NCBI RefSeq assembly: GCF_001552355.1
Contig: NZ_BCRA01000015.1
Coordinates: 1-64,000, forward strand
Length of the DNA: 64,000 nt
Source of the DNA: Microbacterium resistens NBRC 103078
Lineage (GTDB): Bacteria; Actinomycetota; Actinomycetes; Actinomycetales; Microbacteriaceae
Direction of reading: 5' to 3'
A program made the position numbers and the translations under genes. The notes under the pieces were generated by a model that worked only from the letters and a program-made list of their open reading frames with translations, did no database searches and was not told where the DNA came from. Below, piece by piece: positions 35,073 to 43,918 of this stretch. Position 1 is the stretch's first letter, and every line of letters starts with the position of its first letter.

Positions 35073-36254
35073 GTGCACTATCTCGACCACGCCGCGACGT
35101 CCCCGCTGCGCCCCGAGGCGGCGCAGGAGTGGGTCCGGGCCTCCGCGGTCGTGGGGAACGCCTCGTCCACCCACGGCGCGGGACAGCAGGCGCGCCGGAT
35201 CCTGGAGGAGTCGCGGGAGCGCCTCGCCGCGGTGCTCGACGCCGATCCGATCGAGGTGGTCTTCACCTCCGGCGGCACCGAGTCGGTCAACCTGGCGCTC
35301 CAGGGGCTCTGGAAAGGGCGTGCGGACGACCGGGATGCGGTGATCCTCCCGGACGGGGAGCATCACGCGACGCTGGACACGGTCGCCGCGCTCGCCGCGG
35401 ACGGCGCCCGCGTCATCCCGGTGCCCGTCGACGGGGTCGGCCGTATCCCGCTCGAGGCGTTCGCCCGCGGGCTCGCGGACGATGGGGCGGTCTTGGCCAC
35501 GGCTCTCGTCGCGAACAACGAGGTCGGCACGGTGAACGACGCACCGGGCCTGTCTCGGGCCGCCGCGGGGGCGGGCGTCCCGCTGCATCTGGACGCGGTC
35601 GCCGCGTTCGGGCACGTCGCGGTGCCGTTCCGCGTCCTGCGCGCGGATGCGCCGGCGGGCGTCGGCCTCGTCGCCATGAGCGTCGCCGGGCACAAGATCG
35701 GAGCGCCGGTGGGCACGGGGGCGCTCGTGGTCTCGCGGACCGCGCGGATCGCCCCGCTGCTGCACGGCGGCGGGCAGCAGCGCGGGCTGCGGCCGGGCAC
35801 GCAGGACATCGCGGGGGCCGCGGCGCTGGCCAGGGCGGCCGAGTGCGCGGAGGAGGAACGTGAGGGGGAGGGGCGGCGACTGCGTGCCCTGCGGGAGCGC
35901 CTCGTCCACGGCGTCCTCTCCGCGGTCCCCGGCGCCGTGCTCCTCGGCGACCCGGACGGGGACGGCGACCGGCCGTCCCGGCTCCCCGGCAACGCGAACA
36001 TCCTCTTCCCCGCGGCGCCGAGCGAGAGCATGCTGCTCCTGCTCGATCAGGCCGGCATCTCCGCGTCCGCGGGATCCGCCTGCCAGGCGGGGGTCGCCGA
36101 GCCGTCCCACGTCGTCCAGGCGCTCGGGCGCTCGGAGGCGGAGGCGCGGCGCGTGCTGCGGTTCAGTCTCGGGCGGACGACGGCGGACGAGGACGTCGAC
36201 GCGGTGACCGCCGTGATCGGCGACGTGCACCGACGCGCGGCCGGGCACCGCTGA
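35073..36254 (+). CDS. Cysteine desulfurase (IscS/NifS-like)
   Basis: PLP enzyme transferring sulfur from cysteine to a protein persulfide. About 393 residues: VHYLDHAATSPLRPEA at the N-terminus, TSGGTESVNLAL, the PLP lysine in SVAGHKIGAPVGTGALV, and the catalytic loop Cys in SASAGSACQAGVAEPS. Directly upstream of mnmA (49-base gap), so its most likely job is supplying sulfur for tRNA 2-thiouridine. GTG start; a GAGAGT six bases upstream is a weak -10 candidate. Confidence 0.92.
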   Translation: MHYLDHAATSPLRPEAAQEWVRASAVVGNASSTHGAGQQARRILEESRERLAAVLDADPIEVVFTSGGTESVNLALQGLWKGRADDRDAVILPDGEHHATLDTVAALAADGARVIPVPVDGVGRIPLEAFARGLADDGAVLATALVANNEVGTVNDAPGLSRAAAGAGVPLHLDAVAAFGHVAVPFRVLRADAPAGVGLVAMSVAGHKIGAPVGTGALVVSRTARIAPLLHGGGQQRGLRPGTQDIAGAAALARAAECAEEEREGEGRRLRALRERLVHGVLSAVPGAVLLGDPDGDGDRPSRLPGNANILFPAAPSESMLLLLDQAGISASAGSACQAGVAEPSHVVQALGRSEAEARRVLRFSLGRTTADEDVDAVTAVIGDVHRRAAGHR

Positions 36255-36291
36255 GCGACGCTCGTCCGGCCCTCGCCCTGGCGAGCGCTCG

Positions 36292-36297
36292 TAGACT
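36292..36297 (+). promoter_or_regulatory. -10 element of mnmA (leaderless)
   Basis: TAGACT, ending six bases before the ATG at 36304. No convincing -35 is visible. Confidence 0.6.
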
Positions 36298-36303
36298 GGA
36301 GAC

Positions 36304-37401
36304 ATGCGGATCCTGGCGGCGATGAGCGGTGGCGTGGACTCCGCGGTCGCCGCGGCTCGCGCCGTGGAGGCGGGGCACGACGTCACCGGCGTCCATCTCG
36401 CGCTGTCCCGGGCCGGCGGCACGCTGCGCACCGGCAGCCGGGGATGCTGCACGATCGAGGACGCGATGGACGCCCGCCGCGCCGCGGACCGGCTCGGCAT
36501 CCCGTTCTACGTCTGGGACTTCTCCGAGCGCTTCCGGGACGACGTCATCGAGGACTTCGTCTCCGAGTACCGCGCCGGACGCACCCCGAACCCGTGTCTG
36601 CGCTGCAACGAGAAGATCAAGTTCGCGGCGCTCCTGGAGCGCGCGCTGGAGCTCGGCTTCGACGCGGTCTGCACCGGGCACTACGCGACCCTGGTCGACG
36701 GGGAGGACGGTCTCGAGCTGCACCGGGCGTCGGACGCCGCCAAGGACCAGTCCTACGTCCTCGGCGTGCTCACCGCGCAGCAGCTCGCCCACACGCTGTT
36801 CCCGCTGGGCTCGACCCCCTCGAAGGCCCTCGTCCGCGCCGAGGCGGCCGAGCGCGGGCTCAGCGTCGCGCAGAAGCCGGACAGCCACGACATCTGCTTC
36901 ATCCCGGACGGCGACACCCGCGGCTGGCTCGCCGAGAAGGTGGGCAGCGCCGAGGGCGACATCGTCGATCGCTCGGGCGCCGTGGTGGGCTCCCACGACG
37001 GCGCGCACGCGTTCACCGTCGGCCAGCGCCGCGGGCTGCGCCTGGGCGTCCCGGCGCCGGACGGCAAGCCGCGCTTCGTCCTCGAGGTCCGCCCGGTGAG
37101 CAACACCGTCGTGGTGGGGCCCAAGGAGGCTCTCGCGATCGCGGAGATCTCGGGTCACCGCCGGTCGTGGGCGGGGGCGGCGCCGCACGAGGACGAGTTC
37201 GTGTGCGACGTGCAGATCCGCGCGCACGCGGATCCGGTGCCCGCCCGGGCGTTCGTGGGCGAGGACGGGATCCGCGTGGTCCCTGACCGGCCGCTGGACG
37301 GCGTGGCCCCCGGGCAGAGCGCGGTGCTCTACGCGGGCACGCGCGTGCTCGGCCAGTTCACGATCGACGCCACGGTGTCCGCGGTCCCCGCCGCCGTCTG
37401 A
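36304..37401 (+). CDS. mnmA: tRNA-specific 2-thiouridylase MnmA
   Basis: Adenylates and thiolates U34 of Glu, Gln and Lys tRNAs. 365 residues. The PP-loop [20 protein letters not shown] is at the N-terminus; the catalytic cysteines are in [14 protein letters not shown] and [22 protein letters not shown] is in the central domain. The upstream cysteine desulfurase is the presumed sulfur donor. The next gene downstream belongs to the catabolic cassette, whereas in many actinobacteria ligA lies nearby. Confidence 0.96.
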   Translation: MRILAAMSGGVDSAVAAARAVEAGHDVTGVHLALSRAGGTLRTGSRGCCTIEDAMDARRAADRLGIPFYVWDFSERFRDDVIEDFVSEYRAGRTPNPCLRCNEKIKFAALLERALELGFDAVCTGHYATLVDGEDGLELHRASDAAKDQSYVLGVLTAQQLAHTLFPLGSTPSKALVRAEAAERGLSVAQKPDSHDICFIPDGDTRGWLAEKVGSAEGDIVDRSGAVVGSHDGAHAFTVGQRRGLRLGVPAPDGKPRFVLEVRPVSNTVVVGPKEALAIAEISGHRRSWAGAAPHEDEFVCDVQIRAHADPVPARAFVGEDGIRVVPDRPLDGVAPGQSAVLYAGTRVLGQFTIDATVSAVPAAV

Positions 37402-37464
37402 CCCGTCGCCGTCCCCCCGCACCCTTCGCTTCCCCGGTCCGCGTGGGTCCGTCCTTCTCCTTCG

Positions 37465-37543
37465 GCCGAAACCCCCTCTCCGCGCCGAGACCCCCTCTCA
37501 GAGTCGTATCTGGGAGGGGGTCTGGGTGGGGAGAGGGGGTCTC
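37465..37543. repeat. Nested palindromic repeat, copy 1 (left border of catabolic cassette)
   Basis: A double palindrome of about 79 bp: outer arms GAAACCCCCTCTCC / GGAGAGGGGGTCTC enclose an inner hairpin AGACCCCCTC / GAGGGGGTCT around the conserved loop AGTCGTATCTGG. A second copy in the same orientation lies at 45458-45535. It may also act as the mnmA terminator. With the operator-like pair below, it accounts for most of the 318-bp gap 37402-37719. Confidence 0.82.
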
Positions 37544-37612
37544 GCGGGACCTGCCTCGGTCGATGGCGCAGGGGGAGCCGGGGGAGAGACATTCGGAAAG
37601 CGGCCGGGAAGC

Positions 37613-37655
37613 GTGCAGAGTGCACATCCGATGCGCTCGGGCGTGCAGTATGCAC
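37613..37655. promoter_or_regulatory. Twin palindromic operator sites before the permease gene
   Basis: Two perfect 13-bp palindromes GTGCA-N3-TGCAC: GTGCAGAGTGCAC (37613-37625) and GTGCAGTATGCAC (37643-37655). They are exactly 30 bp apart, about three helical turns. Both extend to GCGTGCANNNTGCACAT. They lie 65 bases before the cassette's first ATG, where a dimeric regulator such as the PucR protein encoded downstream could bind. Confidence 0.6.
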
Positions 37656-37719
37656 ATTTCGCTGGAGGACTGCGCTGACTACGGTGGCCACAACCCGTCC
37701 TCCTCCCGAAGGAAACCTC

Positions 37720-39060
37720 ATGGCACGCATGGCGCACACCGATGATTTCGCGCTCTCCCGGGTGACTCCCGACGCGCGCAAGCCCTGGTTCGGGATCGCG
37801 GTCCAGCGGTTCGGACAGGTGTCCGCGCTGTCGCAGTTCCTCCTCGGCGCGACCCTGGGCTACAGCATGACCTTCGGCGAGGCGTTCCTCGCGTTCCTCT
37901 TCGGCTCGCTCATCCTCGAGGTGATCATGTGCGTGGTCGGCTTCATCGGCCAGCGCGAAGGGCTGAACACGGCGCTGCTGGCCCGCTGGACGGGCTTCGG
38001 CGAGATCGGCGCATCGCTCGTCGGCCTGGCGATCGGCATCAGCCTGATCGGCTGGTTCGGCATCCAGTCCGCGATCTCGGCGCAGTCCCTGGACGCGCTC
38101 ATGCCCGGGGCGCTGCCGGTCTGGGTCTGGAGCCTCATCTTCGGCCTCGCGGTGACGGCGATCGTGGCCTTCGGCTTCGTCGGCATGCAGTGGCTCGCGA
38201 ACATCACGGTGCCGCTGTTCCTGATCCTGGTCGGCTGGTCCGTGATCAGCGAGCTCACCCGCCACGACCTCGTCGAGCTGGTCACCGGTCCGGCGCCGGG
38301 GCCGACGATGAGCGTGTGGGCGGGCACGGGCATCGTCGCGGGCGGCCTCATCGTGGGGGCGATCATCACGGGGGACATGACCCGGTTCAACCGGTCGCGG
38401 GCGGACGTCGTGAAGCAGACGGTCGTGGGCGTCTCGCTCGGGGAGTTCGTCATCGGTCTCGCGGGCGTCCTGCTGGCGCACGCGGCGGCGACCGGCGACA
38501 TCGTCGCCATCGTGACGTCCTCGGTCGGATTCGTGGGCCTGTTCATCGTCCTCACCGGCACGTTGAAGATCAACGACTGGAACCTGTACTCCTCGACCCT
38601 CGGCCTGGTGAACTTCATCTCCACCGCCTTCGGCAAGAACCTGCACCGCGTGACGACGACGATCGTCCTCGGCGTCGTCGGATCGGTGCTGGCGGCCGTC
38701 GGGATCCTCGGGCAGTTCACCGAGTTCCTCGTCGTGCTGAGCGTCGCGTTCCCGCCGATCGCGGGGATCATGGTCGCGGAGTACTACGTGGTGCGGCGCT
38801 GGCGCCCCGCGCTGGACGCGACGCGCGACGCCGGGACGCTGCCCGCGACCGCCCCGCGGATCGTCCCGGCGACGATCGTCGTCTGGCTGGTCTCGTCCCT
38901 GGTCGGCTACTTCGTCACCTGGGGCATCCCGTCCCTGCTCAGCCTGTTCCTCTCGATGGTGCTCTACATCGTCGCAGGCAAGCTCGGCTGGGTGCACGGC
39001 GTCGGGGTCGCCACCACTCGCCAGGCGGCCTCCGCCGACACCGCGCGCGCCGCGGCCTGA
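37720..39060 (+). CDS. NCS1-family permease (nucleobase/hydantoin/cytosine type)
   Basis: 446 residues with about 12 membrane segments. The N-terminus (RKPWFGIAVQRFGQVSALSQFLLGATLGYSMTFGEAFLAF) resembles CodB/PucI-like NCS1 carriers, and GDMTRFNRSRADVVKQTVVG is the conserved loop. The family carries cytosine, purines, allantoin and hydantoins (Mhp1, a hydantoin carrier, is from Microbacterium). ATG at 37720 with AAGGAAA upstream. First gene of the cassette, so it likely imports the substrate handled by the hydantoinase-like and DUF917 proteins. Confidence 0.88.
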   Translation: MARMAHTDDFALSRVTPDARKPWFGIAVQRFGQVSALSQFLLGATLGYSMTFGEAFLAFLFGSLILEVIMCVVGFIGQREGLNTALLARWTGFGEIGASLVGLAIGISLIGWFGIQSAISAQSLDALMPGALPVWVWSLIFGLAVTAIVAFGFVGMQWLANITVPLFLILVGWSVISELTRHDLVELVTGPAPGPTMSVWAGTGIVAGGLIVGAIITGDMTRFNRSRADVVKQTVVGVSLGEFVIGLAGVLLAHAAATGDIVAIVTSSVGFVGLFIVLTGTLKINDWNLYSSTLGLVNFISTAFGKNLHRVTTTIVLGVVGSVLAAVGILGQFTEFLVVLSVAFPPIAGIMVAEYYVVRRWRPALDATRDAGTLPATAPRIVPATIVVWLVSSLVGYFVTWGIPSLLSLFLSMVLYIVAGKLGWVHGVGVATTRQAASADTARAAA

Positions 39061-39094
39061 CCGATCCCGAATCCTCCACACGAAAGCGAGCACC

Positions 39095-40642
39095 ATGCAC
39101 ATCGGCATCGACGTCGGCGGCACCAACACCGACGCCGTCCTCATGGACGGCACCCGCACCCTGGCCGGGGTGAAGCACTCGACGACCCCGGACGTGACGA
39201 GCGGGATCGTCCAGGCGATCGAGGACCTCCGAGCGGGGCACTCGTTCGAGGGCGGGGACATCGACGCGGTCATGATCGGAACCACGCACTTCATCAACGC
39301 GCTCGTGCAGGCCAGCCGGCTGGCGCCGACGGCGGCGCTGCGGCTGGGCCTTCCGGCGACCCGGGCCCTCCCGCCCCTCGTGGACTGGCCGGAGGTCCTC
39401 GTCGAGGCCACGCAGGCGCGCAGCTACCTCGCGCACGGCGGGTACGAGTTCGACGGTCGTCCGATCTCGCCCCTGGACCCGGAAGAGCTCCGGGCGCACG
39501 CGGAGGACATGAAGGCCAACGGGGTGCGCTCGGTCGCGATCTCGTCGGTGTTCAGCCCCGTCAACCACGACCTCGAGACCCAGGCGGCCGAGATCGTCGG
39601 CGCGGTGCTGGGGCCGGACGTGGCGATCTCGCTCTCGCACGAGATCGGCCGGATCGGGCTGCTGGAGCGCGAGAACGCCACGATCATCAACGCCGCACTC
39701 CGCGAGCTCGCCTCGGAGATCGTCGACGGCCTCACCGCAGCGGTCCGTGCGCAGGGCATCGAGGCGCCGATCTTCCTCAGCCAGAACGACGGCACCCTGA
39801 TGGACGAGGAGTACGTGCGCCGATACCCGGTGGCCACGTTCGCCTCGGGCCCGACCAACTCCATGCGCGGGGCCGCGGCCACCAGCGGGCTCGCCGACTG
39901 CGCGGTGATCGACGTCGGCGGAACGACGGCCGACGTCGGGCTCCTCATCAACGGCTTCCCCCGGGAGACGGCCAACGAGGTGAAGGTCGCGGGGATCCGC
40001 ACCAACTTCCGGATGCCGGACGTGCTCTCGCTGGGCATCGGCGGGGGCAGCATCGTGGACGAGGAGACGGGGGAGGTCGGCCCCGCCTCCGTCGGCTATC
40101 GCCTCACCACCGAGGCGCTCGTCTTCGGCGGCAGCACACTGACCGCGACCGACATCGCGGTGGCGGCCGGGAGGGCCGAGGTGGGCGACGCCTCCAAGGT
40201 CGCGCACCTCGACCCCGCGTTCGTCGCGCGCGTGCTCGAGCGCATCGCCGAGCGGGTCTCCGAGGCCGTGGACCGGATGCGCACCTCGCCCGATCCGATC
40301 GCGGTCGTCGCCGTCGGCGGCGGATCGATCCTGCTGCCCGACGAGCTGCCGCTGTTCGGGACGGTGCACCGCCCGGAGAACTACGCGGTCGCCAACGCGA
40401 TCGGGGCCTCGATCGCCCAGGTCGGAGGCGAGATCGACAAGGTCTACGCGATCGCGCCGGGCCGCAGGGACGAGACCATCGCGGAGGTGCGCGCCGAGGC
40501 GGTCGACAAGGCGATCGCCGCCGGGGCGAAGCCGTCCACGGTCTCCGTCATCGACTTCGACGAGGTGCCGATCCCGTACCTGCCGGGAAACGCCACGCGG
40601 ATCCGCGCGAAGGCGGTCGGCGACCTGGACATGGGGGCGTGA
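39095..40642 (+). CDS. Hydantoinase/oxoprolinase family protein (HyuA-like)
   Basis: 515 residues. The actin-like ATPase fold is marked by MHIGIDVGGTNTDAVLMDG (phosphate 1), CAVIDVGGTTADVGLLINGF (phosphate 2) and VAVVAVGGGSILLPDELPLF; GTTHFINALVQ and LSHEIGRIGLLERENATIINAAL are typical of HyuA. The family opens five-membered lactam or hydantoin rings with ATP. It is the short single-subunit form and no HyuB partner is present; instead DUF917 genes follow 1 base later. 34 bases downstream of the permease. Confidence 0.88.
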   Translation: MHIGIDVGGTNTDAVLMDGTRTLAGVKHSTTPDVTSGIVQAIEDLRAGHSFEGGDIDAVMIGTTHFINALVQASRLAPTAALRLGLPATRALPPLVDWPEVLVEATQARSYLAHGGYEFDGRPISPLDPEELRAHAEDMKANGVRSVAISSVFSPVNHDLETQAAEIVGAVLGPDVAISLSHEIGRIGLLERENATIINAALRELASEIVDGLTAAVRAQGIEAPIFLSQNDGTLMDEEYVRRYPVATFASGPTNSMRGAAATSGLADCAVIDVGGTTADVGLLINGFPRETANEVKVAGIRTNFRMPDVLSLGIGGGSIVDEETGEVGPASVGYRLTTEALVFGGSTLTATDIAVAAGRAEVGDASKVAHLDPAFVARVLERIAERVSEAVDRMRTSPDPIAVVAVGGGSILLPDELPLFGTVHRPENYAVANAIGASIAQVGGEIDKVYAIAPGRRDETIAEVRAEAVDKAIAAGAKPSTVSVIDFDEVPIPYLPGNATRIRAKAVGDLDMGA

Positions 40643-40643
40643 C

Positions 40644-41741
40644 ATGACCCGGACCATCACGGCAGAGGACATCGACGGACTCGCCCGCGGCGCAGCGGTG
40701 CTCGGCACCGGGGGCGGGGGAGACCCGTACATCGGGGCCCTGCTGGCCCGCCAGGCGCTCGGCTCCGGCGAGGTCACGGTGGTCGATCTGGACGACGTCC
40801 CGGACGACGCCCTGGTGCTCTTCGTGGCGATGATGGGCGCCCCGACGGTCATGGTCGAGAAGCTGCCCAGTCTGGCCGAGGTCGTCGAACCGGTGCGCGC
40901 CCTCGGCGTGCACCTGGGCCGCGCTATCACCCACATCGCCTGTGCGGAGGTCGGCGGGGTCAACTCCACCATCCCGATCGCCGCCGCGGCGGCACTGGGC
41001 CTCCCGCTGATCGACGCGGACGGAATGGGGCGGGCGTTCCCCGAACTGCAGATGGTGCTGCCCACCCTCTCCGGCGTGACGGCGTCGCCGCTCGCGTTCA
41101 GCGACGAGAAGGGCAACACCGGCGTCCTGCAGACCGTCGACAACTCGTGGACGGAACGCATCGCCCGCGTCGCCTGCGTGGAGATGGGATGCTCCGTCAT
41201 GATCTCGGGCTTCTCGATGTCGGGGACGCAGGCGCGCACCTCGCTCGTGCGGGGATCGCTCTCGCGCTGCATCGCGATCGGCCAGGCGATCGCCGCCGCA
41301 CGGGAGGACAAGGCCGACCCGGTCGACGCGGCCCTCATCCTCCTGGGCGGCCGTGAGCTCTTCGACGGCAAGGTCGTGGACGTGCAGCGCGCGACCACGA
41401 CCGGGTTCGCCCGCGGCCGCGCCCGGATCGACGGGGACGCCGGGACCTCCCTCACGCTGCAGTTCCAGAACGAGCACCTCGTCGCCGAGAAGGACGGCGA
41501 CGTGCTCGCCACCACACCGGATCTGATCATGGTGCTGGAGGGCGAGTCGGGCGAGCCGATCACCACCGAGGGCCTGCGGTACGGCCAGCGGGTCCGTGTG
41601 ATCGCCGCGCCCGCGGACGAGCGCTGGCACTCCGCGGAGGCCCTGGCCATGGTGGGCCCCGGGTACTTCGGCTACGACACGCCCGCGCGTCGTTTCGACG
41701 GGACGCTCTCGACGGCCGCCGCCACGGAGCCGGTGGCATGA
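40644..41741 (+). CDS. DUF917 family protein, first paralogue
   Basis: 365 residues. The N-terminal part has GTGGGGDPYIG (21-31), MGAPTVMVEKLPS, EVGGVNSTIP (about 102-111) and DADGMGRAFPE (124-134). The C-terminal part has QNEHLVAEKDG and TTEGLRYGQRVRV. I recall the Pfam DUF917 family being renamed after S-methyl thiohydantoin desulfurase; that could not be checked here. Together with the HyuA-like protein it suggests chemistry on a hydantoin-type ring. Overlaps the second paralogue by ATGA. Confidence 0.85.
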   Translation: MTRTITAEDIDGLARGAAVLGTGGGGDPYIGALLARQALGSGEVTVVDLDDVPDDALVLFVAMMGAPTVMVEKLPSLAEVVEPVRALGVHLGRAITHIACAEVGGVNSTIPIAAAAALGLPLIDADGMGRAFPELQMVLPTLSGVTASPLAFSDEKGNTGVLQTVDNSWTERIARVACVEMGCSVMISGFSMSGTQARTSLVRGSLSRCIAIGQAIAAAREDKADPVDAALILLGGRELFDGKVVDVQRATTTGFARGRARIDGDAGTSLTLQFQNEHLVAEKDGDVLATTPDLIMVLEGESGEPITTEGLRYGQRVRVIAAPADERWHSAEALAMVGPGYFGYDTPARRFDGTLSTAAATEPVA

Positions 41742-42874
41742 GCTGGCAGCTGACGGCGGCGGATCTGCCGGACCTCGCGCGGGGCGCGACCCTGCTCGGC
41801 ACCGGCGGGGGCGGCGACCCCTACATCGGCACCATGCTCGTCGAGCGCGTCCTGGGAGACGGCGCAATCACCGTGCTCGACCCGGACGAGCTCGCCGACG
41901 ACCTGTTCGTCATCCCGACCGCGCAGATGGGCGCGCCCACGGTGATGGTGGAGAAGATCCCGGCGGGCACGGAGCCGACCCTGGCGCTGCGCACCCTGGA
42001 GGAGCACCTCGGACGCACGGCCGACGCGACCATGCCGATCGAATGCGGCGGGATCAACTCGATGATCCCCCTCGTCGTCGCTGCCGAGACCGGCCTGCCG
42101 GTCGTCGATGCGGACGGCATGGGCCGCGCGTTCCCCGAGCTGTCGATGGAGACCTTCGCGGTCTACGGGGTGCACGGCTCCCCGCTCGCGCTCGCGGGGG
42201 AGCGCGGGGAGAGGGTCGTGATCGACACCGGTGACGACGACAGGCAGATGGAATGGCTGGCGCGGGGGATCACGATCCGGCTCGGCGGCGTGGGCCACAT
42301 CGCGGAGTACGCGATGAGCGGTGCGGACGTGCGCCGCACGGCCGTTCCCCGGACGCTCTCCATGGCGCTGGCGCTGGGGCGGGCGATCCGCCTGGCGCGC
42401 GAGGAGCACCGCTCGCCGTTCGCGGCGATCGCCGACACGCTGTCGCGCACCCTCTACGCCCATGTGCGTGAGCTCTGCGTGGGCAAGGTGATCGACGTCG
42501 AACGGCGGACGACGGACGGCTTCGCGAAGGGACGCGCGATCATCGCGCCGCTCGGCGATGAGGGCGATCCCTTCGAGATCTCGTTCCAGAACGAGAACCT
42601 CGTCGCGCGTCGGGGCGGACGGCTGGTGGCGATCGTGCCGGACCTCATCTGCGTGGTCGACCACGAGAGCGCCGAGCCGGTCACCACCGAGGGGCTCCGC
42701 TACGGTCAGCGGGTGCGGGTGCTCGGCATCTCGACGCCGGACATGATGCGCACCCCGGAGGCGCTCGCCGCCTTCGGCCCCTCGGCGTTCGGACTGGACG
42801 AGCGGTTCGTTCCCGTGGAGGACCTGGTCGTGGAGGAGCCGACCGCATCGGGCGACCGAGGGTCCACGCTCTAG
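41738..42874 (+). CDS. DUF917 family protein, second paralogue
   Basis: 378 residues, clearly homologous to the first along its full length: GTGGGGDPYIG at the same position (21-31), MGAPTVMVEKIPAG, IECGGINSMIP, DADGMGRAFPE, QNENLVARRGG and TTEGLRYGQRVRV. All conserved motifs seen in the first paralogue are kept, so both are presumably active, perhaps as two subunits or on two related substrates. Its TAG stop (42872-42874) is also the first half of a -10-like element for the third paralogue. Confidence 0.85.
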   Translation: MSWQLTAADLPDLARGATLLGTGGGGDPYIGTMLVERVLGDGAITVLDPDELADDLFVIPTAQMGAPTVMVEKIPAGTEPTLALRTLEEHLGRTADATMPIECGGINSMIPLVVAAETGLPVVDADGMGRAFPELSMETFAVYGVHGSPLALAGERGERVVIDTGDDDRQMEWLARGITIRLGGVGHIAEYAMSGADVRRTAVPRTLSMALALGRAIRLAREEHRSPFAAIADTLSRTLYAHVRELCVGKVIDVERRTTDGFAKGRAIIAPLGDEGDPFEISFQNENLVARRGGRLVAIVPDLICVVDHESAEPVTTEGLRYGQRVRVLGISTPDMMRTPEALAAFGPSAFGLDERFVPVEDLVVEEPTASGDRGSTL

Positions 42875-42877
42875 GCT
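42872..42877 (+). promoter_or_regulatory. Internal leaderless promoter before the third DUF917 gene
   Basis: TAGGCT overlaps the stop codon of the second paralogue and ends exactly six bases before the ATG at 42884. It could drive the third DUF917 gene and the PucR regulator independently of the main promoter. Confidence 0.5.
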
Positions 42878-42883
42878 GGTCCC

Positions 42884-43918
42884 ATGGCGAGCCGGATGGG
42901 GCGTGAGGACCTGGCCGCTCTCGGACGCGGCTACGCGCTGCTCGGCTCGGGCGGCGGGGGCTCCACCACCATGCTGGAGCTCATGCTCGCCGGGTCGGGG
43001 TCGTGGCCGGTCGAGGCCGCCCTGCCGGAGGAGCTGGATCCCGCGACGCCGTGCCTCGGGGTCGCCTTCGTCGGCGCGACCATGCTGCTCGGGGAACGGA
43101 TGCCGGGAAGCGATCCGTTCCGTCCGCTGCTGGGCGCGGTCGAGCGCTGGCTCGGACACCCCGTGCCGGCGGTCTGCTCCCTCGAAGGGGGCGGACTGAA
43201 CGGCCTGGCCCCGCTGCTGCTCGCCGGGTCGCACACGGTGGTCGACGCCGACTGCACGGGGCGTGCCGTGCCGGGCCTCGATCAAATGTCGCTGTTCGTC
43301 GACCGGGTGCCCGGGCTGGTGTTCGCCTGCGAGACGGGCGCCGGAGGCGTGGCGCTCGTCGAGGCGGGACGGGCGATCGATGCCGAGCGCGTCGTGCGGG
43401 CGGCGATCATCCAGGCGGGAGGCGCGGGAGGGGCCGTGCTCGCGGGGTTCACCGTCGGCGACCTGCGCGAGCACGCGATCCCGGGGCACCTCGCGCACGC
43501 CCGCGAGCTGGGACGGGCCTTCGTCCGGTCCTCGGGGCGCTCCCTCGCCGAGCTGGCCGACGCGCTGGGCGCGCGCCTGCTCGCGGAGGGGCGGATCCTC
43601 TCGTCCGCACCGTACGCCGCGGATCCGCACGTGAGCGCCGTCGAGGTGTCCGGCACCGACGGGACCGTCCATCGGATCATCACCCGATCCGAGACGCTCG
43701 CGCTCGTCAGCGACGGGCGGCTGGTCGCGTCGTCACCCACGGTGATCGTCGTGATCGACGCGGTCTCGCGCGAGATCCTCGAGGTGACCGACCTCTCGCT
43801 CGCCCGTCATGTCGCGGTGCTGGCGATCCCGGCCCCGGCCTGGTGGGAGGCGCGGCCCGATCGGGCGCGCCACGTTCGGCCCTCCGCCTACGGGCTCGTC
43901 GAACTGGATGCCGCGTGA
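42884..43918 (+). CDS. DUF917 family protein, third and divergent paralogue
   Basis: 344 residues. The fold is recognisable from GSGGGGS (21-27), VGATMLLGERMPGS, SLEGGGLNGLAP and VVDADCTGRAVPG. However, the DPYIG end of the first motif is STTML, DGMGRAFPE is reduced to DCTGRAVPG, and TTEGLRYGQRV is replaced by VTDLSLARHV. The first two genes keep all of these, so this copy may have lost or changed activity, or be a structural or sensory partner. Its stop overlaps the PucR start (GTGA). Confidence 0.78.
   Translation: MASRMGREDLAALGRGYALLGSGGGGSTTMLELMLAGSGSWPVEAALPEELDPATPCLGVAFVGATMLLGERMPGSDPFRPLLGAVERWLGHPVPAVCSLEGGGLNGLAPLLLAGSHTVVDADCTGRAVPGLDQMSLFVDRVPGLVFACETGAGGVALVEAGRAIDAERVVRAAIIQAGGAGGAVLAGFTVGDLREHAIPGHLAHARELGRAFVRSSGRSLAELADALGARLLAEGRILSSAPYAADPHVSAVEVSGTDGTVHRIITRSETLALVSDGRLVASSPTVIVVIDAVSREILEVTDLSLARHVAVLAIPAPAWWEARPDRARHVRPSAYGLVELDAA

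Noticed and set aside
32379-36254. A 1291-residue open frame, most of it antisense to glgX
   Set aside because: Its only real content is the cysteine desulfurase at 35073-36254; the upstream part is a GC-rich shadow of the glg genes with low-complexity Arg/Val/Gly composition.
37443-37745. Possible 100-residue protein before the permease
   Set aside because: It is encoded by the palindromic repeat and the operator region and overlaps the true permease start.
37498-39411. Long minus-strand frame across the permease and HyuA-like genes
   Set aside because: Composition is Arg/Asp/His-rich shadow sequence; the plus strand encodes clear membrane and ATPase families.
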